Assembly (NCBI RefSeq): GCF_024868665.1
Contig: NC_079910.1
Coordinates: forward strand, 12,147,048 to 12,211,047
Reading direction: 5' to 3'
DNA length: 64,000 nucleotides
Source: Triplophysa rosa
Lineage: Eukaryota; Chordata; Actinopteri; Cypriniformes; Nemacheilidae
Both the position numbers and the translations under genes were made by a program. The notes beneath the pieces are model-generated. The model saw only the letters and a list, made by a program, of their open reading frames with translations, was not told the DNA's origin and did no database searches. Of the stretch, positions 1-11,125 are shown one piece after another (position 1 is the stretch's first letter; the number at the start of each line of letters is the position of its first letter).

Positions 1-1034
1 GGCTGTCATCATTGTGGAGGTCCTGATGTATTTGCGCAAGCAGATAGTAAAAGCTTTATGAAGGACTCCACTCCACATTTATCCTCATAATCTTCAATTA
101 CGTTGTCAGGGAAACCGCTGTTGTAAAGTGCCACGGTGGAGGATGCATGTGGATCGGTCATTCCTGTCAGGCCGGTTAAAAGGGAGAAAATCACGGTACA
201 CCTGGGAAGCCAATAGATGCAAGAGAGACCAAATTAAAATGGATGGACGGACAGACAAAGGTTTTCTGTCATTTGTTTTCAGAGGAAGTGTTAACACAAA
301 GCAGAAAGAGACAGAAAAGGGGCAAAATGAATGGATGCGTTTCTCTTTAACGTGTGATTCAAAAACATTTCATTCCTTTTAACCAAACCCAACCCTGGAG
401 TTTCATGAAAAGAATGAACTAATTGATCAGTGCGTTTTTCTACCCCAAAGTCACAACATCAGATATTAGTTCTCAGCTATTAATAAAAGGATTGCTTATT
501 TCTCTGTTTGTCCGTATGATTAGAAAATCACCCAAGCAGTATCTCATGGTCTCGATGGCAAAGATCGAGACAAGCAGATGGAGCAGTCGATATGCTGTTT
601 GCCTGAATAGAGAGGCTGTGTAGGCTCAAGCTAGGTTGTTTGAGGTCAGGTGTCCTGAGAATGGAGAAAACATCCTTGCGTGATGCTCAGAGCATGCACA
701 GGATGGGAGGATAAAAGAGGGAATGAGCTACAGATGAGAGTAGATGATCACACGATAAGAAGAGAGATGAAAGAATTCATTTTTTCTTATTGTTTCAGAA
801 GACAAAGAAAAAGTACAAGAGAGAGAGAACATGATTTTAAACTGGGTGCCTCTGAGCCAACAGCATTTAGATATGTCATGGGTAAGAAATCTAACAGAGA
901 GTGTAATTTGTGATCATGTCTTTCCCCTTTTCTAGAAAATTAGCCTAAAGGAATCACCTAAAAATGAAAATACTGTCTTCCTATTCTTGAACTACTTCTT
1001 TACACATCTAAACAATTTGGAATAAATTTGTATT
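1..1034. other. No recognisable gene
   Basis: No homology, hairpin or terminal repeat was recognised. Open frames are short and lack support. Confidence 0.4.
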
Positions 1035-1453
1035 TATACTACCGGTCAAATGTTTTAGAGCACTTACTCACTTATTCATATTTTTTCCACATTTTAGAAT
1101 AAAACTAAACTTATCAACATTATAAAATAAAACAAATGGAATTATAGGAACTATGGAACTATGTTATAAGTAAAAAAAACTTTTTATATTTAAGTATCTT
1201 CAAGTCACCTTTTGCCTAAAATTTGCAGAAATATTTTTCTTGTTGAGTCAAAACCATTCATTTAAAAAACAATTTTATTAAATAATTTGTATATTTGTAA
1301 TAAAAATAGTTATGTTTGCAAAATTAAATTTTTGTCTATGAAACTAATTTTAGACATTTAAGTACACTTTTCAGACATAAGCACCTTCAGATCAAAAGTT
1401 TTTAAGAAAATGAGAAACATTTCACTCAAGTGTTCTTTTAACCATCAGTGTAT
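1035..1453. mobile_element. Tc1/mariner-type non-autonomous element
   Basis: It begins TATACTACCGGTCAAATGTT and ends AAGTGTTCTTTTAACCATCAGTGTAT, an eroded inverted copy of a Tc1-type terminal repeat (TACCGGTCAAAAGTTTTAGA in better-preserved fish copies). The interior is AT-rich and non-coding. Confidence 0.7.
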
Positions 1454-2542
1454 CTATTATTGTTTTTAAAAGGCTATGAAGAAAATGAATCGAATCGAAC
1501 AATATTCAGCATAGCCTTCACAGTGACACACAGGTGTTTGCCAGTCATACTGTGTGTTTAGAGATGATCATTGCTTGCTCTTTGTGTTTTTCTCTCTCTG
1601 TTATGCTGCCTCGCAGCTCGACAGGTGACAACACGCAGCCCCCGATATCTGCAGCTAATGAGACATGCGGATCTAAAACAAACATTTACGGTTCCCACCT
1701 TTAATACAACTCACCAATGCAAAAGGAAGGATCTTGAATAACTATCAAACACCGTGCTGTGCATAAAAACACAATTAAAAAATGCTAAACAGGAGCCCTG
1801 TCGAGATGAGGCGGTCATCAGTGAATGAGAACATGAGTGATTGAGTCACAGATGAGAGCACTCTGCAAGTTCAACGAGGTCCAAATCTTTTTCCGACTGT
1901 AGGATTATAAGAGCAGTGCACCTGGTGAGGCTGATGAGGGGGACAGAAGTACGCTGTGGAAAAACGGACAGATGGTGGCAGACATTCTTAGAGAGAGTAG
2001 GAAAGATAGGAACCCGAAGGAGGGATGGGGGTTATTGGAAAAACATCAGCTGGTCCTTGGTCAAGCAAAAATCGTAGGTTCGAAAAGTAAAAATCGATAA
2101 TTAATAAAAAAAGATAATTTGTGCTTGCGGATTGGCACGTTTGAACTCGCTCCCTAATGCTGCCACTGAAATAATCAATGACCCTTGTAAATTTATGCTG
2201 GTGAATCTATTGTGCAAGATCGCTGATGCTGATTTGGAATGACTTCATGTCCGCAAGAGGGCAGTGACTGTCTACACTAGTTACTAGAGCCTGGGACAAC
2301 CAGCACTAAACAGCATGACGTAGAGGGTTAGAAAGGAACAGTGAGAGATTGGGAAAATGACAGAAGATTACAGTGCGAGAGGAAGGAAGGAGGAATGGAG
2401 TGATGATTTGTAAGATTGCAAAGGAAATGCAAAAATCTGAGTGCTTTGGTGGGCAGCTGTAGACAGCATGGTCACTGGGGTCACTGGCTCCATCGGGCTT
2501 TCATCTGCAAACATTTAGACCAAGACATTTTTGATGACAGTA
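1454..2542. other. No recognisable gene or repeat
   Basis: Mixed-composition DNA with no coding, RNA or transposon signature that I can name. Confidence 0.4.
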
Positions 2543-2741
2543 AACTGTAAAAATTTGTTTTGTTGTTTTTTGTTGGTTCAATAAAAAAGAAGTAAAAACA
2601 TAACCTGGTTAGCTTACAATTTTGAGAAAATTCCACTTAAAAAAATTTGTTGACTCCATCAATTTCTTGTTGAGTTGACTAATACTTTTAAGTTGAATTA
2701 ACGCTCACTTTTTTAGTTGAACCAACAATTTTTTTACAGTG
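2543..2741. mobile_element. MITE with ACTGTAAAAA ends
   Basis: The left end begins ACTGTAAAAATTTGTTTTG and the right end is CAACAATTTTTTTACAGTG. TGTTGGTTCAA and TTGAACCAACA mark the inner part of the inverted arms. It is a complete copy of the family whose ends also appear at 16349 and 19020. Confidence 0.75.
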
Positions 2742-2865
2742 CTGCACAAACTGGAGGGTAGGGGAGGAAATTTAAAAGAGATAAAATAAGGTAGAGGAAA
2801 TGGCAAACATCACAGCCTTCCTGGAGAAATGATGTGAAAAGGTCCCACCGCCACCTTAATGAGAG

Positions 2866-3010
2866 AGTTTACCTAAAAATGAAAATTTCCTTTTTGCTCA
2901 CCCTCATGTCATTCCGAACCTTTGTGACTCTACTGAAGGACAAAAAAATATATTTTGAAATTGTTGGTAACCGAACAACACTGGACTCACATTGACTTCC
3001 ATTGAATAGA
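2866..3010. mobile_element. Half of an Angel-type MITE
   Basis: Reads ACCTAAAAATGAAAATT, CTCACCCTCATGTCATTC, TTGTTGGTAACC and TTGACTTCCATTG in the usual order of one arm of the element. The mirror arm is missing. Confidence 0.7.
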
Positions 3011-3777
3011 CAAATCGGGAGTAAGTTTATAGAGTATGTGACCCATGTTTAAACAATGCACTTTATTAAAACGCAATCATTGTGGGGCTCAGAGAACAGG
3101 AATGCTGTTTATGTTCAGGGTCCAGATAGATGGTCGGTGCACAATCTAAGGCATCTCCTCTAGGAAATAAAATCAAACCGCCATAGCAACTCATTCTCGA
3201 AACACATCACTTTCCCCAAAGCCTGTTACGACAAACTCAAGGGACTTGCAATTTTTGAGCTTAGTTTTCAAATTGAATGTTTTTGAAGGAACAGTTACAG
3301 ACTGCAAAATTACTTTTGGTACTCAGGAATCTTGTAAAAGATTGTGTCTTTATTTCCTGTCATTCACAAGCTGGTTTTCTCATCTTTTCTCTGTTCGCTG
3401 ATGGTTCAGGGGCCCTTCAGTACAGCACATTGTACTGGGAACGCAGTAGTAACAATTACCCCAAACCTCCAGAGAACATTCCCTGGAAAAAAAATAGCAT
3501 ATTTGGGCCTATAATTTAAATCATATGAGAGAAAATCATATGTACTGTATGTATGAGATCAACAGAAGAATGTGTATCGATATTACTCCGCTTTCCTTCC
3601 TCTTGGACACTGGAACTTTCACAGAATGGCAAAATGTAATTCTTTTCCGCTCCTTTGCTTTCTCATAAACAGAGAAATCCAACACATATTTAATAACCAC
3701 AGAGTTCTTATCCCAGTCTTTTTCATCCCAAATCTTCATTTCCCCTTTTTGCAATTTAAGTAATAGTAAAAGTAAGA
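3011..3777. other. No recognisable gene or repeat
   Basis: An 80-codon open frame at 3277-3519 has no family resemblance and no splice or initiation context that supports it. Confidence 0.35.
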
Positions 3778-4042
3778 CACAAAAATGGAAATTCTTTCAT
3801 CATTTACTCGCCCTTCCCATTTTACACCTGCATGACGTTCTTTCGCAGAACACAAAATATATTTTTAAGAATGTTGGTAACCAACTTGTGCAAGTGAATG
3901 GGTGCTGGCACTGTTCATTTACCAACTTTCTTCAAAATATCTTCTATTGTGTTCTGCAGAATAAAGTCACACAGGTTTGAAATGATAAGAGGGTGAGAAA
4001 ATGATGACATAATTTTCCTTTTTGGGTGAACGATCACTTTAA
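3778..4042. mobile_element. Angel-type inverted-repeat MITE
   Basis: Both arms are present: AATGGAAATTCTTTCATCAT on the left, and TTTTTGGGTGAACGATCACT on the right. The left arm contains GAATGTTGGTAACCAAC, mirrored by ACCAACTTTCTTCAAAATAT. The following 700 bases to idh3g hold nothing recognisable apart from its poly(A) candidate. Confidence 0.85.
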
Positions 4043-4775
4043 GACTCCTTTAGGTCACAGATAAGTGTTGCTTTTTGGTACAGCTCAGTTCATTTAAAAT
4101 ATTAATGCTATCAATATGCTGTATGGATATACACGCATTATTTACAAAAACACATTTAAAACTAAATGAAACAAAAACAAAATTGACCTTAAAGCATGGG
4201 TATTGTTCTTAATTACACCGCATAGACTGATCATTTCTTTGTCTAAAAAAAACCTATTAAGTATGTGTTCTTTGGCAAATGGTTCTATATCTAACCTTTT
4301 TATCTTTAATTCAATGACAAACTGACCCACAGTCAGCAAGATTCCAAATACATTAAACATTTATATACTGTACAATTAATAATATAAATGATGACTCTGA
4401 ATGACTCTGAAATTCCACATGTATACATTATAATGAAATGCATTAAAACTATTATTTTAGATATTACTTTATATTAATTTATTTTAATTTCAGATAAGAT
4501 TTTTGCAATTTTCAATCTTTCTGATTATTGCACAACAGCTACTTACATGTAGTGGATACTGAAATGCCATTACCTTATTTCCAACCTGATTTAAGAAGTC
4601 CTCGCAAACGCAGTTTATTTTCCTTGAAGTGCAGTACTTTAGCGCCACCGCATGGAAAATTGTTTAATCCACAAAACTCATTTTTGACTAAATACTTTTT
4701 TTTCTACAGACAAAAGTCTTTAATTTACTAAAGACACCAACAAACTCAGAACACAGTCTGAAAAGGTAAGACGAG

Positions 4776-5309
4776 TTTATTAATAAAAGTTCTTAAAGTA
4801 TCATCAGTTAACACTACAACAGATGAAAACTCGCTACATAAATAAAGTGCAGAGGCACAAATCTCATCAGATAAGGGCTGCTAACTGAACCAAAACATGT
4901 TGTATAAATAGCATAGAAAACATTAATGTATAGGAAAGTAAAAGCCTTGCGTTTTATAGTTTGTATTTAATTATTTCTTATAGAATCTTATAAATGTATA
5001 GCTTTGTCATTTATCCTGAGTTGTTAAGGCTGTCTTCATAGTGTACTACATCCCTGCCTCCTTTTTCCATTGAACGTTTTCTTGCGTGCGTGCGTGCATG
5101 TGTGTGTGTGTGTGTGTGCGTGTGTCTTCATCTAAACCGATGCAAAAAGACTCTCTCAAGTTTAGTACATTTTTGGATTGAAGAATTTACCCTAAAAAGG
5201 TTTTAGAAAACTATTTATTTACCTTATTTTTCAAAATAAATGACCATATTTTTCTGTCAAACTTATTCTCTAAAGTTGATTCTGAGTATAGAACCTGCTG
5301 ACATGAAGT
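4776..5309 (-). other. idh3g: Probable 3' untranslated region of idh3g
   Basis: AT-rich sequence downstream of the idh3g stop codon. An AATAAA hexamer on the minus strand (plus 4776-4781) is a candidate poly(A) signal. The stretch includes a short GT dinucleotide repeat at 5082-5126. The exact transcript end is not visible. Confidence 0.4.
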
Positions 5310-8300
5310 TCAGATCTGTAGTGATGTGCGGGGTCCCCCTCTCTGAATCTCCTGCATAATGGAATAGACCACCTCAGAGGTCGTGCCCTGACCTCCCAAG
5401 TCAGATGTGTGCAACTGCAAGAGTATAGGGACGTATTTAAATGAACGCCTATACAAGCTATATAACAAAAAGAGCAAATATGCAACTTTGAGAGTGGATA
5501 AAGTATCAGTAAAAGTGATAGTACTAGAGATATATTTCAGATTATTTGGCTCATTTTAGAATAGCGTGTATTATACATCTGATTGAAATGTGTGTGCATC
5601 ATACCTGAGTTTCAGACAAAGTTTTCAGAACTGCATTTCGAATCATACTGGCATATGCATGAAGTCTACAAAATAGGAGAAACAGCCAAGACAAACATGG
5701 ATTCAGCCATTTGGAGAGTATGAAAGTTTCAACCCATTTAGAGTTAAAAATGTTTGTTTACGTTACAATTATTTTTTTCTTGTGCCCATATTATATGTTG
5801 TGCATAGAATTTCGTACAAGTGAAGTTCCAGAGAAGAGTACTATAGAAATATTAGTATTTCTACACGTACTTCAAGTGATCCAGCATCAGGCAGCTCGCC
5901 AGCAATGTGGCAGTGGGGTTTGCAATATTCTTGTTCGCAATGCTTTTCCCAGTGTTCCTAGTGGCCTATAAAACAGCCAAGAGACCATGTGTCCTGTGAT
6001 CACTTTAACAGCCAACATGTTGAATTTGTGTTTTCTGCTTTTTCTTACAGTCTCAAAAACAGCATAGTCCTTGCCATAGTTGACTCCTGGTACCAGGCCC
6101 GGACCTCCAACAAGTCCAGCACACACGTTACTCACCACGTTTCCATAAAGATTAGGCATCACCATCACATCAAATTGTTGGGGCTTGGAGACCAGCTACA
6201 CAAACAGAAATGTAGATTTGACATGTTATTGTGCACTCAAACTGGATCTGACATTTACACGAACACCATTTAGTGTACATACCTGCATGGTGGTGTTATC
6301 CACGATCTTGTTATCAAATGTGATGTCAGGATATCCAGCTGCCACCTCTTTACAGCACTGCAGAAAAAGGCCATCGCCCAACTTCCTATTAAGCATTGGA
6401 GCAAACCATTCCAAATGTAATCAAACAATATCCGAGTAAGATATTTTATGTCTGCCCCCACTTAAATAGTAACATTAGTTTACAGTGTAGGTATGAATGG
6501 ACTCTCACATGATGTTAGCTTTGTGTACAGCCGTGACCTTACGGCGCCCTTTTTCCCTAGCCAGGTTAAAAGCATATTCAGCAATCCGCAACGAATTCAT
6601 GCGCGTTATTATCTTTAAACACTCCACCACTCCGGGAACGTTCTGGAAGATACATTTTACAGGTTAACATCACCCAAAAATGACAACTAAATGTCACTAC
6701 AAACAGATATGACTTGCTTTCTTAAAGGGATAGTTCACCCAAAAATAAAACTTCTGTCATCATTTACTCAACCTCGATTTGTTCCAAATCTGTATAGATT
6801 TCTTTGCTCTGATGAATGCTTGTAACCAAACAGATCTTGGCCACCACTGACTACCATAGTAGGTAAATTTACAATGCCCCGGGACTGTTTGCTTTCCTAC
6901 ATCCTTCAAAATATCTTCTTTTGTGTTCAACAGAACAAAGAAAATTATAAAGCATTTTTTCCTACTATGTTAGTCAATGATGGGCAAGAACTGTTTGGTT
7001 ACAAGCAATCTTCCAAAATACCTTTCTCTTTGTACATCAGAACATGCTGGTTTGGAACAAGATAAGGTTAATTAAATGATGACACACATTTTTGGGTGAA
7101 CGATCCTTTAAATGTGAGAAAGGATCTTTCATCGCCAGCATTTTTTAGAAAGTTGCCAGTCAACAACTGCATCATATTTATAAACCTTTGATGGCCCTTA
7201 GACTATTTTCTTCAATATGAACATAAAAAATATCAAATGCACCCTTGCTGTATATTGGAAATATGGAAAGACTGAAAAAATGTCAAGGATGGGGTGAGAA
7301 GAGAAACACAAAACGCACAGACCTCATGCTCCAGGCTGCTATACTCTCCTTCAGTATTCTCCCTAATGATGATGATGTCAATGCCTTTGTGGCGTGTCGG
7401 GACTCCAGGAAGTGACTGGCAGTGCATAACATTAGCATACAGGTCCAAAGATGTCCTGTAGGAGTTCAAATGAGTACCACAATTTGCATTCACAATTTAG
7501 ATAAATGAGATATCCTACCGAAGCAAATTGTTCCTGGATTTATGAGATGGAGGAAAGTTGTGGTTGGTCTCTATTTTACCTATGGAAGACAGAGTCCTGA
7601 TTGATAATGTATATGGCAAACATTTTCAAGGGTAACAATGAGAAATGCGCTGCATGTTCTTACCCACCCTTAAGCGCGACTCCATTCCGTTTAATTGCAG
7701 TAATAGCATTGTTGATATCATTCTCAGAAGCAGCGCCTGAATCCACCTTGACAATCTCAAAATCCACCGGTACACAGCAAAATCTGGGGATAGCATTACA
7801 TGGCAAACATAAGAAAGCTCTACTTAGTGTGCGCTGATGAAGCCAGCTAACAGACAGCTGTATCATCAGACCTGAAGAGTTCTCTGACGTGGTTCAGGAG
7901 TTCCGGCCCAATTCCATCACCAGGGATCAAAGTCACAGTGTGTCTTCCCCCATATTTTGCAGGAGGAGGCTGAAGAGAGATGAAAATCAAATAACTGACC
8001 AACATACTCCGAAAGATTAAAGGGATAGTTCACCCAAAAATGAAAATTCTTTCGTCGTTTATTCACTGTGATTCCAAAGACATTTTGAAGAACGTTGGTA
8101 ACCAAACAAGAAAGTGGGAAAGGAACGAGTGATTTTCTGCTCTCAAAATAAAATACAAACTTTTGTTCTACATAAAAAAGTAGTCATGTACAGGTGTTGG
8201 ATGACATGAGGGTGAATAAATGATGACAGAATTTGTATTCCTTTAGGAGCACATCAGCACAATATGAAGCCAAGTATTTTTATTGGCTGAGTGATTCAAC

Positions 8301-9421
8301 AGGTTTGCAATTCTTTGAAGTTTTAAGAGCTAGGTACATCAAGTCTGATCATAAATGTATGCGTTCTAAACGCATTTTATGTCTAAAATAACATCATTTT
8401 GCTAAAAAAAACAAAAAAAAAACTTTTTTTAGTAGTGCTTATGTTCTGTTTTTCTAGATAAGACTCTTTCACTAAAGGACATATTTGTTGGCTGGCAAAA
8501 TACTGGAGACCCATGACCTTGTGAATATGTTTACTATAGCTTTGTTTGTCAAACCTGTTGATAACTCCAGTGTCTAATTGTGATCAGTACTAGTAGTTAC
8601 GCATAAATCTAACGCACACCATAGGCAAATGTGTGGCAGAACCAGTACTCACAATAGTCTGGTGGTGGTTGGTTGATGAGGTGTGGGACAATCACAGAGG
8701 AGAACAGGAATGGTTAGTCAAAGGAAAGTCAGTGGGAACCCATTTTGCTTAGGTTTTGCTTACACAAATTAGCTTTCATTTTAAACAAGCAAGGAGAGAT
8801 GCAGGAGATGTTAATACAAAGCTCATACAGAGGCATTGTATTGAAATGCTTAAAAAACAGATGTTCCAATGGCGATATAAAATCTGTTAAACGATTAAAC
8901 TGTGATAGTGAAAAAAGATTCTTTGCTCCAAAGAAACTGAAATGACAGTAAATGGTACCAAGAAAGTCATGCTTTAGAATAAAGTAAATGAATGTAGTAA
9001 TGGAAATAAAGTCAAATATGATCATAAATCAGGAGAAACAGTAATCTTACAGTATATGTGGACTTCTTTCTTTGGCAGCAAACAGCCAGACTCAGCTGAA
9101 AAAAGCACAAACACCCAAATAAGAGAGTAAAAAAATAAAAAATGGCTGTGTCAGTACAATTTTATTAAATATAACAATACAAGAAGCTACAATGACACCT
9201 GCACGTAGCATGTGTGTAGGCAGACAGTGACCTTGCCGGCGGCTGTAGCATTTGCGTTGCTAAGGACACTCTGCCCTGACTTGGTCGAAATGCATTTCAA
9301 TGCCTCGCGTATCAAATTATATAAGTAAAACGGAAATTTCTTTCAGAAAAACTCTTACGCTTTTGGTCCATGCTTGCAAACGCTTGGCGACAGAAAGCGC
9401 TGACATGGCTACCGTTGACAT
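5310..9421 (-). CDS. idh3g: NAD-dependent isocitrate dehydrogenase, gamma (regulatory) subunit, mitochondrial; 13 coding exons
   Basis: Gamma subunit of the mitochondrial heteromeric IDH3 enzyme, which converts isocitrate to 2-oxoglutarate in the citric acid cycle. Gamma is a regulatory partner of the catalytic alpha subunit. Exons (plus coordinates, in gene order): 9359-9421, 9051-9095, 8653-8658, 7872-7969, 7668-7783, 7519-7579, 7323-7455, 6509-6642, 6283-6385, 6049-6195, 5871-5965, 5605-5665, 5310-5414. All junction phases agree and give 388 residues, against about 393 in human. Exons 1-2 encode a basic, hydroxylated leader ([18 protein letters not shown]) typical of mitochondrial import. 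Family blocks follow in order: [84 protein letters not shown] and GGQGTTSE. The first ATG of this exon is out of frame; the ATG at 9421 is the one that matches downstream phases. The C-terminal tail (about 20 residues) differs clearly from the mammalian tail. Introns hold two Angel-type MITEs. IDH3B is less likely, because the GGQGTTSE motif is gamma-like. Confidence 0.95.
6722..7112. mobile_element. Angel-type MITE in an idh3g intron
   Basis: The left end TTAAAGGGATAGTTCACCCA and right end TTTTTGGGTGAACGATCCTT are inverted. It lies between idh3g exons 7323-7455 and 6509-6642. Confidence 0.9.
8017..8245. mobile_element. Angel-type MITE in an idh3g intron
   Basis: It begins TTAAAGGGATAGTTCACCCA and ends GGGTGAATAAATGATGACAG...CCTTTAG, with the middle shortened. 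It sits in the intron next to the microexon. Confidence 0.85.
8653..8658 (-). CDS. idh3g: 6-base microexon of idh3g encoding Thr-Ile
   Basis: On the minus strand the sequence reads ...CCACCACCAG, ACTATT, GTGAGT. That is a 6-base exon between a pyrimidine/AC-rich acceptor and a strong donor. The exon before it ends in phase 0 on ...TYT and the next begins PPPAKYGG, so inclusion gives [13 protein letters not shown]. This matches the TIPPSAKYGG stretch of mammalian IDH3G. Skipping would keep the frame and drop two residues. Including it gives 13 coding exons. Confidence 0.75.
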
Positions 9422-11125
9422 TTTTGTGATGGCGCTGCCGCTCCAGCATCGCACACCGCGCTATATACTGCCGCGCAATCAGTTTGAGCCAGCGGTGCTG
9501 CTCGCAATAAGCTGACGCACAAAAACTCACGACTTGACTTTTATCACAAAAAGCTTGACTGTGGCACCCCCTTGTGTGCCCTTTATGTACATCGCTATAT
9601 TGACAGAATTACGAACTAGGCCTAAATGTAAATAAAAGTTCACACTTTACTAACCATGTAGCAACAGTCAAAAAGTAATACACTGAAATGCCTTGTTTAT
9701 CACTCACTCCAAACAAACCATAATTTCGTAACTATATTTAGATAATGGTTGTTCAAGACGTTACTATACAAAAATAAGTATGCGTTTGTACATATGTATG
9801 TAACATTAAATATGTCTGTAAAATTGCAAAAACAGAAGTAGTAGTATGCACAAAGCAATGCACTTGTTGCATGTAGTTCAGAGGGGAGACATATTCAGTA
9901 GCATGTCGTACCACTACATTATTTCCTTAATTTTGTTTAAAAAGGGAAGCAGGACCTTTAATAATAATTATAATACATATTCCGATACTCCGTTTAAACT
10001 GCAGAGACAACTATTTCAGTTCAGCTTTTCAAACTAAACCAATTTTTCCTATCAACTTTTGAATGAATCGTTCCTTTCGGATTTGACATACATCAAGGTC
10101 TAACGTCGGGATGTACTGGTAGTTGTAGTCTGCTAATCAAATGTCTACAAACAATAGCCTGACCTGTCGAGACAGAAAAACTACATCCCCCTAAACGAGG
10201 CCAATTGCTCCTCCCACTTCCACCGCTTGCCTCACCTCCCACTTGCTGTCGGTCCGCGGGGAAGTCGCAAGATGGCCGACGTCGCATGAAAGTATGGTCC
10301 TCTCCTCAACATGAAGTCGTGAGTGAGAAAGAGAGCGAGGGAGCTTACGTCGGGCGTTTGTTTTTGTTTATTTTAGTTGTTTTACTTTATTTTTCCCTTA
10401 ATTATTCATCTCATTCCGAATCGTGGCTTCCCTCGATTTGTCTCGACTAGTTGACGCGTCAATCACGCCGGGATCTTGGCTAACTGGCTAATTGCGCGAG
10501 CTAGTTTGTTAGCCGCAAACTGTAGCTCTCATAACTGTTACCAGTAAAAGAAAAACGTACTGTAACCAGTGTCAGTTAGGTGTAGTTTTAATAACAGCGA
10601 GCATGTTGGATAGCTACTGCGTAGTCATTGTTTAAATTGTAATTAGATGGGGTGCATATAGGATTTATTTTGATGTTATCAACATGGTCGACATTATAAC
10701 TGTAGCGTGCGCGCTGTTGTCATCCATCGTTACATTGTAGGCAGTGGTTATAGTTTTTACGGTGCAACATTGTAATTAATAAAAACGGATACGTCGTACT
10801 TTGGACTATAACACTGGCACATCACTGTAACACGTTAAGGAATGGACACACATTATACCTACACGACCAAATGTAAAATATAGCCACACATATCTGTAAT
10901 TTCACAGGGGTTTTGGCTGGCAGTTGCATTTGTCGGGACATTATTCGGACACACCACATTGTAGACATTTCAGTTTTTAGTTAACCAGCTATTACATTTT
11001 GTCATTCAGCAGAACAAGCATTTATTACAGAACAAAACAAGTCCACACACTTTGACTGAGTAATCTTCTCAATATACGGTTCAGACATCTCGCGTTTTTA
11101 GACAGTCGTGCAAACAACGCACGAT
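9422..11125. promoter_or_regulatory. Head-to-head intergenic region of idh3g and fam120c, with CpG-rich core
   Basis: The start codons of idh3g (minus) and fam120c (plus) are about 1.7 kb apart. The part from about 10090 to 10520 is clearly GC and CpG richer than its surroundings and probably contains the fam120c start site. A possible 5' leader exon ends at 10318, where GAAGTC is followed by GTGAGT. A TTTTTAG acceptor at 11094-11100 could join it to the exon carrying the fam120c ATG. Within that leader, ATGGCCGACGTCGCATGA (10272-10289) would be a five-codon upstream ORF. The stretch 9540-10080 is plain AT-rich DNA with nothing recognisable. Confidence 0.5.

Noticed and set aside
9..194. Minus-strand frame of 61 codons ending near the window start, preceded by a possible acceptor
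   Set aside because: No family resemblance. A second frame across the same acceptor is equally open, so coding status cannot be argued.
9312..9530. Minus-strand 72-codon frame covering the idh3g first exon
   Set aside because: It is out of frame with the idh3g exons downstream. The frame from 9421 is the one that fits.
10093..10287. Minus-strand 64-codon frame in the CpG-rich region
   Set aside because: GC-rich DNA opens frames by chance, and it does not join the idh3g reading frame.
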